Source: Elymus sibiricus
Lineage: Eukaryota > Streptophyta > Magnoliopsida > Poales > Poaceae
Length of the DNA: 64,000 nt
Assembly (NCBI GenBank): GCA_039707655.1
Contig: CM077666.1
Coordinates: 397,811,886 to 397,875,885 of the forward strand
Direction: 5' to 3'
In this document: one piece after another, positions 34,759 through 45,790 of the stretch
How the letters are laid out: the number at the start of each line of letters is the position of its first letter
Position numbering within the stretch: the first letter of the stretch is position 1
The notes under the pieces: generated by a model
The model's input: the letters and a program-made list of their open reading frames with translations, nothing else
The model's database searches: none
Told to the model about the DNA's origin: nothing
Translations under genes and position numbers: made by a program

Positions 34759-36424
34759 TGAAAGCACATTTGCTCCCTTGGTGGTTTTGGTAATTTATGC
34801 CAACATACATGTTGTTGGACTAATGCTTTTATCTAGTGATTTTCAGGCAAGTTCAACAATGGCGTGGCATGGACAAGAGGACGTGGAACCCCTTCAAAAT
34901 GCTAAGGACAAGGATTGGCAAAGCTCAAGACTCTACATTTTTGGTTTAGTGATCCAAGATCACATTGAGTCCATAGGAAAGCCAATACTATTAAAAGGGG
35001 ATGAGGTGTTGCTTAATGGTCTTTTTGCTCAAGTGCTTAGTGACAGTATTCCTAAACCCTCAACCACTCTCTCTACCCAAATATGTCCTAAACCTACATT
35101 CCAACTCTGCCCCACCGATATTTCCTATCCGGCCCCACCGAGTTCATCCAAGACATAGCCACTGCCAAAACCCTAACAAATCGGATCCACCGAAATGGAT
35201 CTCGGTCCCACCGAGATGGCCTTGCCAACTCTTTGTAATCGTTTGCACTTACTTCGGTCTCACCGAGTTTGCAAATCGGTCTCACCGATATGGCCTTGCC
35301 AACTCTCTGTAATCGTTTGCACTTACTTCGGTCTCACCGAGTTTGCAAATCGGTCTCACCGAGATGGCTTGCCAAGTCTCTGTTGCCTTATTGCTTCACT
35401 TCGGTCCAACCGAGTGGATGCAATCGGTGCCACCGAGATGAGGATTGCCCTAGCCATTGCACTTCGGTCCATCCGAGTTGTCCGTATCGGTCCCACCGAG
35501 ATTCCTAAAGTTCATATCTTTTACACGGTTCGGTGCTACCGAGATTATCGTTTCGGTGCCACCGAGTTGGGTCAAAAGTGTGTAACGGTTGGATTTTGTG
35601 TGGAGGCTATATATACCCCTCCACCACATCCTTCTCAGAAAAGGAGAGCCATTAGAACGTGCCTACACTTCCACCATACATTTTTTGAGGGAGAACCACC
35701 TACTCATGTGTTGAGATCAAGATATTCCATTCCTACCATTTGAACCTTGATCTCTAGCCTTTCCCAAGTTGCTTTCCACTCAAATCCTTCTTCCACCATA
35801 GCCAAATCTGTGAGGAGTTGTTTGAGTGCTGGGAAGACTATCATTTGAAGCACAAGAGCAAGGAGTTCATCAACAACACATCGTCTATTACCTTTTGGAG
35901 AGTGGTGTCTCCTAGATTGGTTAGGTGTCACTTGGGAGCCTCCAACCAGATGTGGAGTTGAACCAAGAGTTTGTAAGGGCAAGGAGATCGCCTACTTCGT
36001 GAAGATCTACCCTGAGTGAGGCTAGTCCTTCGTGGACGTAAGCCATGGTGGAATAGACAAGGTTGCTTCTTCGTGGACCCTTCGTGGGTGGAGCCCTCCG
36101 TGGACTCGCGCAGCCGTTACCCTCCGTGGGTTGAAGTCTCCATCAACGTGGACGTACGATAGCACCACCTATCGGAACCACGCCAAAAACCACCGTGTCT
36201 TCATTGCATTTGATCTTCCATACTCTACCCCTTTACTCTCTGCACTATTGCATGCTTTATTGTTTCCGCTGCTCAATCTCTAGATATGCATGTGTAGGAA
36301 GTATTGTAGTGATCTTAACTCATGCCAAAATCTGCCTAAATTCCAAGAGAAATTAAATACTGCTAATTTGGCCGGTTAGGAGTCTATTCACCCCCCCCTC
36401 TAGACCTATCTCCTCGATCCCACA
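34759..36424 (+). mobile_element. SIRE/Maximus-like Copia 3' LTR
   Basis: 1666 bp, matching the 5' LTR from TGAAAGCACATTTG to ATCCCACA, with one fewer 51-bp unit. Followed by the target duplication GCCGG and then Gypsy-1 pol. Confidence 0.88.
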
Positions 36425-37500
36425 GCCGGCATCGTGCTGTCTTCCCCCAAGATTGACCGGCTGCGGTACGTACTACAGATCCATTTCGCCGCCTCAAACA
36501 ACGTTGCCGAGTACGAAGCCCTCGTGCATGGTCTCCGGCTGGCCAGGGAGATCGGCATCCGGCGCATCCTCTGCTACGGCGACTCGGACCTAGTGGTGCA
36601 GCAAGTTTCCGGCGACTGGGACGCCAAAGACGCCAACATGGCCAGCTACCGCTTCCTGGTCCAGCAACTCTCCGGCGGGTTCGACGGTTGCGAGTTCCTC
36701 CACGTCCCACGCGCGGATAACGAAGCAGCTGACGCCCTGGCCAAAGTGGGCTCCACCCGGCAAGCCATCCCATCCGGCGTCTCCCTCGAGCACCTGCGGA
36801 AGCCGTCCATCAAGCCGTCTCCCGAGTCGGAATCCATCTTCGTCCCGGGCGACCCCGACGCGCCCCCACCCGACCCTGGAGTTCCCGGCCCAAGCTCGGG
36901 GACTACCGGCTCTGGCTCGGGGACTGCCGGCCCAAGCTCGGGGACTGCCGGCTTCGGCTCGGGGGCTGCCGGCCCAAGCTCGGGGACTGCCGGCTCCGGT
37001 TCGGGGGCTGTCGTCCCAGATCCCATCCCGGCGGCCGTCCTCACGGTGGTGACGGCGCCGTCCTGGGCTCAGCCGATCCTCGCCTTCTTGGAAGACGGCG
37101 ACCTTCCCAATGACGAAACCGAAGCCCGGCAAGTGCAGCGGCGAGCGTCCGCCTACAACATCATCAACCACGTGCTCGTCAAACACAGCACGACTGGCGT
37201 GTTCCGGCGCTGCGTCGAGAAGGACAAAGGGATCGAGATCCTCCTCGACATCCACCAGGGAGAGTGCGGGCACCACACCGCCTCAAGATCTCGGCTGGCC
37301 AAAGCTTTCCGCCATGGCTTCTACTGGCCCACGGCCCTGCAAGACGCCGAGCAGCTGGTCCTCAAGTGTGAGGGCTGCCAACGCTTCAGCAAGCGCAGCC
37401 ACCAGCCGGCCACAACCCTCCAAACCATCCCAATCACGTGGCCCTTCGCCGTCTGGGAGCTCGACATGGTGGGGCCCTTCAAGACTGCCCGAGGCCAGAT
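36425..37500 (+). pseudogene. Gypsy-1 RNase H and integrase N-terminus, truncated
   Basis: Gypsy-1 pol resumes with IVLSSPKIDRLRYVLQIHFA and the RNase H core (NNVAEYEALVHGLRLA, YGDSDLVVQQVSGDWDA, RADNEAADALAKVGS). A low-complexity linker of alternating GSGTAGPSSGTA-type repeats follows (36890-37015), then the integrase zinc-binding domain (HQGECGHHTA, CEGCQRF) and the first catalytic Asp (WELDMVGPF). The frame breaks off near 37500, where the sequence switches to the antisense cargo gene. The remaining catalytic residues are missing, so integrase is non-functional. Confidence 0.82.
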
Positions 37501-37504
37501 AACT

Positions 37505-40500
37505 GGCCGGCTAGGCCAGCCGGACCAAAAAGAGGATAGCACTCACGGGTGAAGGCCTCGTCGAGATGCTGCGCCCAGCCCAACATCCCGTTCTCCCGCA
37601 GGGGTGACGCGCGGGCCTGGGCCTCGAGATCCTTCTCGAGCTGGGCGATCCTCCTACCGGCGTCCGCCAGCTCCTCCGCCGCCTTGCCGCGCTCTTCCGC
37701 CAGCCGGCCCAGCTCCACCTGGTGGGCATCCTCCGTCTTGGCCTTCTCGGCTTCCAGCCGGTCCACCTCGGCCTGGAGCCGGTCGCGGTAGGCAACGGCA
37801 AGATCGAGCTGCCCGCCACCTTCGGCAAGCCGGCCTCGGAGGCCCGGCACCTCGGCCGCGTCGCCTGCGCGACAGGGTTTCAGGTCAGACACCGGAAGCA
37901 AGGATAAGAAGAAAAAGACAAGCTCTAAGATTCGACCCGGCTGCTCCGTAGTCTGGCCCGAACCTCGGGGGCTACACCCAGTGGGAGAGCTGGCGCGCCC
38001 CCACTGAAGGCATGCAAGACGTACCTTGGACCCGGCACAGCTCCTCTTCCTTGGCGGCGAGCTGGGCTTTGGCCTCACGGAACCGCTCCAGAAGCCGGTT
38101 GTACGCGCTGGCCCGCAGATCGTACAGATTCTGCGCGAAGACAAAAGTTAGAGGAATGCAAGAAACGCATATAAAGACCCGACCCGGCTGCTCCGCAGCC
38201 GGCCCGGGCCTCGGGGCTACACCCAGTGGGTGCGCTGGCGTGCCCCCACTGATTCAACGGCCAAGACAAGCAAAGAGTAAAAACTTACCGCGACTGCTTG
38301 CTCCAGCTTTTGCGCCCACTCCTGGTCTTCCCGGATGAAGGCCTGCAGGCGCTCGCTCCGCCCGCGAAGCTGCGAACGCAAGGCATCCGCCGCCTCGTCC
38401 TCCCGGGTGCGCGGCCCGACCACGACCTCGCCGGCGCTCGCCCACGGCTGCTGCATCGCGGTCCCGGCGCCGGATCCGCTTCCACCCGGCCGCTCGGGGT
38501 TCGCAGCGGTTTGGGACGGAACGACCACCAGGGCACCAGCGTCCCCGGCCGCGGCCTCCGGGGCCGGCGTCAGCTGCGCCTGGCCGGACGGCGCGGAGTC
38601 CGCCTCGCGCCTCTCTCTGCCACCCTCGCCTCCTCCTGCCGGGTCGGCCCGGGGCCGCGTGTCCACGACGATATTCTCATCGACGTCTGACTCGCCGCTG
38701 GCCGGCTCCGTCCGCCCTGTCGGCTCGCCCGCTCCCTCCAGTTGCGGCTCGATGATCGTCACCGCCGGCGCCGAGCCCCTCTCCATCTCTGGCCAGGCCG
38801 GGTCCGCGGTGGTCCTGGCCCGCTTGCGGAGGCCTTCTCCCACGCCCGGGCCGAGGCCTCCGCCATCTCTTTCTCGGCCTCCGCCCGATCCCACCAGGCA
38901 TCGCGGCTCGCCGCGTCAAGATCTTGGCCGGACTGGCGGGCCACGAGGTCCTCCTTCGCGGTTCGGTCCGGCTCGCGGTCGACGACGCTGCTCCTGGTCT
39001 TCCTCCAGACGGCCTCGCCCGCCGCGGCCTTCGCTGCCACTACCGCCAAGTCAAGGGCGGACCTGTACACAGCAAGTTTATCACAATAAAGGCATGGACA
39101 AGAAACAAGCAAGAGACCAGAAAAAGACAAAACACACTTACCCAATGACCTTCGGGACCTCCCGCCTCTGGCCCTCTGACGGGGCGAGCCGGCGCTTCTT
39201 CTTGACGATGGCCCTCTCGCGCGCCGGACCCGCCGCCGCCGGGCGCTTCGCGGCCGGTCTCGTCTCGACCGCATCCTTCCCATGCGGCCGGCGGACAGAC
39301 GCCGCCGCGCGGGCCGGCCCGGCGCCGGCCGTCTTCCGCAGCCGTCTTGGGGGGTCGACGCTGGCGTCCTCCCCAGCCGAGGGCGCTGCACCGTGGGCAC
39401 CGGTCAGGCCCTCCTCGTCGTCATCCGGCCAGTCGCGTAGAAGATCTGGAGGCGGAGACTTACCCGCGTGCCGTGGCCCACCGGCCACGGCGTCGGCCAG
39501 GCGCGCTTCGACCGCCCCCTCTTCCGCCTCGGCGTCGGCCTCCTCCACGTCCGAGTCGGGCAAGTCGGCCAGCAGAATCTGGGGATTCGGCCCGTCGTGG
39601 TTCCGCTGGCTGGCGAATAGCTGCGGCCCTCCCGTCGCGTCAGGACACAAGAATAGCGTTGAAGCAGCAAAGAATAATGACCAAGGACTTACCGTCGACG
39701 CCGGGTTCCCCAGGTGGTAGGGCTCCTTCCCTAAGCCCCACTCCTCCTCCTTCAACCCGGCCTTGGAGATGTAGTTCACTCGCTGGGCGATCCCGGCCGG
39801 CGTCAGCTCCTTGGTCGACATCCGGGTCGGGTCATGCCGGCCGCTCATGTCGCAGATCCGGTGCGACCGGCGCTGCAGCGGCAGAACCCGGCGGGCGATG
39901 AAGGCCACGATGAGGTCAGCCGTCTTCAGCCCCTCGCGATCCGACATCTCCCCGACCCAGCGGCAGATGTTCAGCAGCTCCTGCGGAGGTTTCTTGGGGC
40001 AGTAGCGCCAATTCGGCTTGGCGAGCGGCGCCGTGTTGACAAAGGGCGGAAGATTTATGACGTCCACCGCCGGGTCGGCGTTCCGGACGTAGAAGAAAGT
40101 CGTCTGCCACTTCTTTGCCGAGTCCTCGAGGGGCAGCTTGGGAAACGGCCCGTTCGGCCGGCCGATGACCACCGCTGCCCTGCAGTCGGACATAGCGCCA
40201 GCCGACACCCCCTGCTGTTTGAGGAAGAACATCTTCGCCCACAAGTCTATGTTCGGCAGCATGCCGAGGTAGCCCTCGCAGAGCGTGGCGAAGCCGGCGA
40301 TCTGCAGCACGGCGTTGGCGCCGAGGTGATGCGGCTGCAACCCGAAGAAGTCGAGAAAAGTGCAGAAGAAGAGGCTCACAGGGAGGCCGAGCCTGCGCTC
40401 GAAATGCGAGTAGAAGACGATGTGCTCGCCCGCCCGCGGATGCGGCACTCTCTCCGGACCGGGCGGGCGCACGAGCAGTACCTCTGCCGGCGGCAGCCGC

Positions 40501-40574
40501 TTCGTGCGACGGAGGTATCGGATGTCCTCCTCGGTCGTGATGGAGCCCTCCCAAGAGCCTTCCGGCAGCGCCAT
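37505..40574 (-). pseudogene. Antisense cargo gene of Gypsy-1: 'putative gypsy type transposon' N-domain plus coiled coil, four exons
   Basis: Minus strand, opposite to gag-pol. Exon 1 39142-40574 (ATG at 40574), intron 39063-39141, exon 2 38289-39062, intron 38131-38288, exon 3 38025-38130, intron 37865-38024, exon 4 from 37864 to about 37505. Introns start GTAAG or GTACG and end CAG, and phases join. Exon 1 has the conserved N-domain (HIVFYSHFERRLGLPVSLFF, FGLQPHHLGANAVLQIAGFA, LPNIDLWAKMFFL). Later exons are acidic/Ala-rich and then coiled coil (DRLQAEVDRLEAEKAKTEDA). A TATA box (TTATAAATG on the minus strand) lies at 40784-40792. One frameshift near 38815-38840 separates the two open frames of exon 2, and the 3' end is cut by the junction with pol. 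The family is known in plants as a retrotransposon-borne protein of unknown function. Confidence 0.7.
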
Positions 40575-41306
40575 TGGAGGGCTCTACAGGCGTGGAGATG
40601 CGGCGATGAAGAGGAGGAGGAAGGGAGAGCGGCGCGCTGCGGGCCTCTGGTCGCGGTGCGCGGCGGCGGGCGCGAGCAAAGCACACGGTGGCGGCACCTC
40701 GCTCGAGCGCGGTGGAGGGGAAGCAGAGGAGGAGCAGGAGGCGGGGGTGCGTGCGTGAACGTTTCCGCCACAACTCCCCTTCTCATTTATAACCACGAGA
40801 GAACGTGGGGAAGTGGGATCGTTTGCGCCACGATCCCCACTCCCCCGCATTGTGCGCGCACGTTTCCCGCGCGCATTAACTACGCGGGGAAGCACAACAG
40901 CCAAGGGCCGCCACAATAAATCCCCCACGCGCGGGCCGAGGGCGCGGCGTGGGGGGCCCGGTCCACAGTCGCGTCCCATCGTGCGCGTGGTCTGGCAGGC
41001 CTCGCCCGCCGCGGCGCGGCACGTGGCGGCCCGTCGAGCGGCGGCGGGCGCGAATCGTCGTGCGATACAAGACTCGGCTTGCGAGCGTTTCCGTTTCCCG
41101 CCCTGGCCGGGATGCCGCGATCCGGCCTCCGGAAGCCGGCACCCAGCGGGTGTTCCCGGCGTCCGCTGCCGCGTCGCCGACGCGCGGACGGATGGAGCCG
41201 CCTGGCCGGGCTCCAGCACTTCATCAACAAACCAGCTCCACAGGGGGGTAAGCTGCGAAGGCCCTCCTGCCTGGAGCCGGCGAACCTTCACAGCTTCGGG
41301 GACTAC
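40575..41306. promoter_or_regulatory. Leader and promoter of the antisense cargo gene, and Gypsy-1 polypurine tract
   Basis: GC-rich. It holds the minus-strand TATA box at 40784-40792, about 210 bp upstream of the cargo ATG, and at its right end the plus-strand polypurine tract TTCGGGGACTAC that ends at 41306 and primes plus-strand DNA synthesis. Open frames on the plus strand reflect GC richness. Confidence 0.5.
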
Positions 41307-42149
41307 CGTCGGGGGGATGATCCCCGGGTAGGCAACGGAGCCCGGATCCCCCTTCTTTTCAAAACATCGGGGCAAGACAAGCCCCTCAATCCGGCTGGCC
41401 TGCGCGCCGGCTCCCCAGCGCGGGCCGGCTCGGCATGGCGACCCAGCCTGGCCGGCTGGCCCATGCCGGCTGGCCGCTAGAGGGCAAACCCTCATGACAA
41501 GACAAGTATGGCGACAGCGCCCCCTCCTTTGCGCCGACCCATGCGGGCATGGCTACAGCACTCCCTGCGCCCCCGCCCGGGGCAGGCGGTGTCCGGGCGG
41601 CGCGATCCTGTTGCTAGGCGGCGTCGACCGCCCTATGACGAAGGACAAGACCTGCCACAGTGCCGCGCTACCGACCGAACCCGTGCCCGGCGGACCCGGC
41701 GCACCCGGCGGACCCGGCACACCCGGCAGCCCCGGCGACCCGGCGGCCCCCACCGCCGGCTCCTAGACGATGACACCAGGGCCCCGCGCCCGTGCATCTT
41801 TACCCATGTAACCCTGGGGGTCGGCCTATAAGACCCCCCGGGAGGCCTCCATGCAGAGGGGTTGAGCTCCATTCATAGTACACACACTCACAGGAGAGGC
41901 CGAACGGCGGCCTAGCCCCTTCTTCCTCCTCCGCCCACACAGCTCCAGGAGCAACCTTGTAACCCTTGTGCACTCCATACTCCATTCGGCAGGACTAGGG
42001 GTGTTACCTCTCCGGAGGGCCCTGAACCTGGGTACGTCTCATGTCTCACACTTGCGCGCACCAACCTTGCCTCCGGAACCCACCGGCGTCCTCCCGTAGC
42101 CCCACCTTTTTAGCCATCTCATGGCATCTGCCGTGAGAATACCACGACA
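41307..42149 (+). mobile_element. Gypsy-1 3' LTR
   Basis: 843 bp. The first base has drifted (CG in place of TG); it ends CCACGACA at 42149 and is followed by GGCTA. It carries extra GGACCCGGC-type repeats (about 41698-41748) absent from the 5' LTR. About 3% of shared positions differ from the 5' LTR. Confidence 0.85.
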
Positions 42150-42190
42150 GGCTACCTCCTGCCCCAGCCGATTTGGGGCCGCCAGAGCGC

Positions 42191-42600
42191 CATGCGAGCA
42201 CTCATATGAGCGCTTGCGCTCGTATGGGACGTCGTCTTGCGCTCTGGAGCCGTTATTGTGTCTGCGCATACCTCATACGACCGCGCGTATGAGCGCTCGC
42301 GCTCGTACGAGACGTTGTCGTGCGTTCTGATCCCACGGGGGTCTCTCTGTTATTACCATACGAGCGCGCATACGAGTGCTTGCACCCGTATAGGACGCCG
42401 TCCTGGACTCTAGACACATTGATGTTTCTCGCCAGGGGCCATACGACCGTGCATACGAGCGCACGCGCTCGCATGACACGCCGTCTTTGCCTCCGGTGCC
42501 TCTGTTTGAATTTCGTTGGCTCCTCCCTAAGGGCATACGACCGACCATACGACCATTGCGGTCGCATATCAGGCCGTCTTGCGCTCTGTTTCCTCTCGAA
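42191..42600. repeat. Five degenerate tandem repeats of about 85 bp rich in CATACGAGCGC-type palindromes
   Basis: Units begin near 42191, 42276, 42357, 42439 and 42533 (spacing 81-94 bp). Each carries two or three inverted CATACGA(G/C)C / GCTCGTATG elements and a closing GCCGTCTTGCGCTCT-like phrase. The repeat lies in the minus-strand Athila-like element, immediately right of the Gypsy-1 insertion. Confidence 0.7.
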
Positions 42601-42875
42601 CTTCGTTTTCTTTGGTGATTCCTACGGGGTTAGTTCCAACACAACATATAGGCATATTTCCAGGCTTTCGAACGTTAGTACGACACATAGCAATTTTGCT
42701 TATAACTTTTGCCTCCTGTAGCACATCTCTCTCAACTTTACCTCCAGAACAAAAACTTCAACACTCTCTTTATTAAAACTGAAAAAAATTAAAAACTTAC
42801 TCTACTACCTTATTGGCGTGGGTTGCCTCCCACGAAGTGCCTGTTTTCGGTCGTATAGCTCGACCGTAGTGATGA

Positions 42876-44130
42876 TCACTTGGCTATAAATACACCAATC
42901 CGGTAGCTTCGAGCATTGATGAAGATGTCGTCTCCGACGTATATCTTCATTTTCCTTTTCCTTGGTAAATGTCTCACAAAAGGATCCCTTGCAGGAAGGT
43001 CAAATCTTACATTTCCATCAAAAACATTGATAGTAGCCCTTATGGTCCTAATAAACGGCCTACCTAGAATTATAGGAGCAATGGGATCTTCAGCCATATC
43101 AATAAAAACAAGATCAATCATAACAGGGCAACCATTAATTTGAATGATCACACCATGCTTAATCCCTACTGCTTGAGTAAAGGTAGAATTGGCCATGTTT
43201 AATTTAATTTCAGTAGTAAAAAAAGGACCAAGATTAAGACTGCGTACTTAGGGATAGTGGAAACACTAGCACCTAGATCACACAAAGCATTGAATTTATT
43301 TAAACCAATCTCAGCCTCAATAGTAGGCTCAAAGATATCATCTTGTTTAGCAGCTAGGTTACCATATAGCTTTTTTCCTTTCATCATCCAACTCATGTAC
43401 CTTAGCTGCAGCATGAACAACGAAGCGATTATATGATTCATCATTTGATATTTCAGGTAATGGGTGTTTCATTGCTATCGTCTTCACGAAGTCTGCAACA
43501 GTATATGTATACTCTAGCACATGGCTCTTATCGATCTCTTTTGTATTTTCTTCGCTACTTTTCATCATCTGACATCTTCAACCGAATTACGTTCCGGTTT
43601 CCCTGGAAACTTGGCTAGAATCAAAATTTGACTCTCTGCAATTTTAGCAACTTGTGCCTCCATGCTCTTAGTTCTTCCATCTAGAGCCTGCACATCGTTA
43701 GTGAGTCCAGCAATCTTACCGCTTGACCAAGCAAATTATCATGATTCTTTAGAATATTTTTAAACATTTCATTTTTCTCACTTTGACTAGCAATGAAATT
43801 TTTCAGAATTTCTTCCAAAGAATTTCTATTGCCATTGCTCATTCCATTAAAATTGCTAGGTGCTCCACCATTATTAGGATAAGGCAATCTAGGAGCAAAT
43901 CCATTGTTTTTCCAGTTGGGATTATACCTATTACGAGCAACAAATTGAACATCATTAACTCCCTCTTCAGTAATAACATTTATGTTTACCTCTTGTTTAC
44001 CTTTCATTACCGAGATGAGTTCATCAAGTTTAGCGGTCAACTCCCTATTCTTCTCTTCAGTAGCATTGACCCTCTAAGTGGTAGACCTCTCAACATGCCA
44101 TTGGGTATGATTTTCTTGCATATCATCTAG
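42876..44130 (-). pseudogene. Athila-like gag C-terminus and protease, broken
   Basis: Minus strand. Gag C-terminal region (QFVARNRYNPNWKNNGFAPR, NSLEEILKNFIASQSEKNEM) at 43681-44040. Then several frame changes. Then the aspartic protease region, with CDLGASVSTIPKYAV near 43265 and IILGRPFIRTIRATINVFDG near 43030. It ends at 42876. RT, RNase H and integrase are absent. Orientation and clade match the ORF-1-type protein at 11343-12720, suggesting one non-autonomous element split by Gypsy-1, but no LTR pair was found for it. Confidence 0.6.
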
Positions 44131-44169
44131 CAACTTTTTAGCTTCTGCGATAAGTCTTTCCAGATACAT

Positions 44170-45790
44170 TTGTAATGGAAATAAAGATTCTTTAACCTAT
44201 GGGAGCATTTTTTGCCTTGTACAAACATTTTAAAAATGTAACCAACTTTATTTTGAAACGAGGGAATACTTCTTTAAAATTTTACATAATTTTTATAATG
44301 GGACGAAACATTTTTTTTACTATTAAGTAAACATTTTTTTATACATTGTATACACATTTTTTGAAAATGTCACGAACACATTTTTGGAACTACTTAATTT
44401 TTTTTAATATAACGCACATTTTTGTGAATGGATGAAACATTTTTTTTGAATTACGCAAACATTTTTTACATTTATAAACATCTTTTTAAATGTCACATTC
44501 ATTTTTGTTAAACGTGTATCATTTCACAAATATTTTGCATACACGTGATTTACATTTACTACTTTTTTCTTCACATTTGTACACTTTTCATATAGATCAG
44601 AAACATTTTTCTATACATGTTTAACATTTTGAAATGCATGATTAACATTTTTCAAAATTTTATGTAAATTTTTATTGTAGGATATATATAAAAAATATTT
44701 CGAAATATAAACAATATTAAAAAATAAATAAAAACGAAAATAAAATGTGAATAAAAACGGAAGAAACAAACGAAAGATAGATTGAGTCACGTCAGCTTGG
44801 GAGAACCATGTGGTTACTGGCCGGCCCAGCAACAATTCCCTGCAGGCGACCAGATGCTAGGAGGCGCTGCAGGCGGCATATAGCCGCGCACTTTCCTATG
44901 TGAAGCCTGATGCGTCGTTTTGTCGTCGTTACGGGCCGCGCACAGAGCAATCGGGCTTCTTCTTGTGCGTCATGCCCCCTATTAGACATCTTGTATTCAG
45001 CGCAATGCCAATATTTGCACGCGGAAGCTATGTCTCGGTTATTGAAGAGGTAGCTCACGGCTCGCCTCTATGGGGCTAGTGGACCAATCCAATATTGTAG
45101 CTGTCTCAGCGTGAGTTTTATCTTTTTTTGGGTTTTCTCCATTTTTTCCTTTTTTTTAGTTTTCCTTTTTTTTCTTCAGGTACTTTTCTTGTTTTCTTTC
45201 TTAACACATGTCCACCTTTTTCGTACACATTATACATTTTTCGTATACATCAGAAACAGTATTTATACATGTTTAACATTTTTCAAAATACATGATTAAT
45301 TATTTTTCAAATACATGTTTTAACTTTTTTTGAATGCATGTTAAAAAAATTCAGATAAAAATTGTTTTTTAATGATACAGAACATTTATTTAAACTATGC
45401 AAACAATTTTTACATTGTATAAACATTTTGTAAAAAATTAACAGGCATATTATTGGAGCGTACGAACATTTTTTACAAGGTAACGTACATTTTTCAGAAT
45501 TCTACAAAACATTTTTTTGAATTACACAAACATTAATTGACATCGTATATTTTTTTTAAAATGTCCCACATTTTATTGAAACACCCGAACAATTTTGAGT
45601 TGCCACAATCATTTTGTTTGAATCCTATCAATATTTTTAAAAATTACACTAACAACAAAATATACTGCATTAACATTTTTCAATTTCGCAATGAATATTT
45701 TTTTTGTACATTCAATTTTTTGGAATACAATTATTTATAATATTTTCGAAAATATAAATGTGAGCATTTTTGCAACATGCGTACCAAATT
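44170..45790. repeat. AT-rich arms of repeated AACATTTTT-type motifs around a GC-richer core
   Basis: Short phrases such as AACATTTTT recur every 25-40 bp in 44170-44780 and again in 45180-45790. A segment near 44590-44660 (AGAAACATTTTTCTATACATG) matches one near 45250-45300 (AGAAACAGTATTTATACATG) in the same direction. The intervening 44785-45110 is GC-richer and unrelated. No gene is seen. This is probably a decayed, unclassified transposon. Confidence 0.5.

Larger units (their letters stand above)
27334..36424 (+). mobile_element. SIRE/Maximus-like Copia retrotransposon, defective
   Basis: LTRs at 27334-29050 and 34759-36424; perfect TSD GCCGG; primer site TGGTATCAGAGCTTTGG at 29053; purine tract AAAAAGGGGGAGAT just before 34759. 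RT resembles the SIRE clade ([13 protein letters not shown]). The internal region is only 5.7 kb, shorter than I expect for full-length relatives. The gag-to-protease stretch lacks a zinc knuckle, and pol has two stops. Between pol (33044) and the 3' LTR lie 1.7 kb without a gene, where SIRE elements often carry an extra ORF. I count about 28 LTR substitutions (about 1.7%). Confidence 0.85.
12924..42149 (+). mobile_element. Gypsy-1, Tat-like LTR retrotransposon split by two Copia insertions
   Basis: LTRs are at 12924-13731 and 41307-42149. Sense gag-pol runs in three pieces: 13844-18109, 27150-27333 and 36425-37500. An antisense cargo gene lies between pol and the 3' LTR (37505-40574), and a polypurine tract (TTCGGGGACTAC) ends at 41306. 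Without the Copia insertions the element would be about 11 kb. The GGCGCCCACCGTGGGG primer site and the antisense gene before the 3' LTR fit the Tat lineage (Grande/RIRE2-like). The element is defective: two in-frame stops in gag-pol, and the integrase is cut off. Confidence 0.8.

Noticed and set aside
38335..39720. 461-codon plus-strand frame through the cargo region
   Set aside because: Composition is Ser/Pro/Arg low-complexity; the opposite strand has spliced, domain-bearing coding sequence with proper introns.
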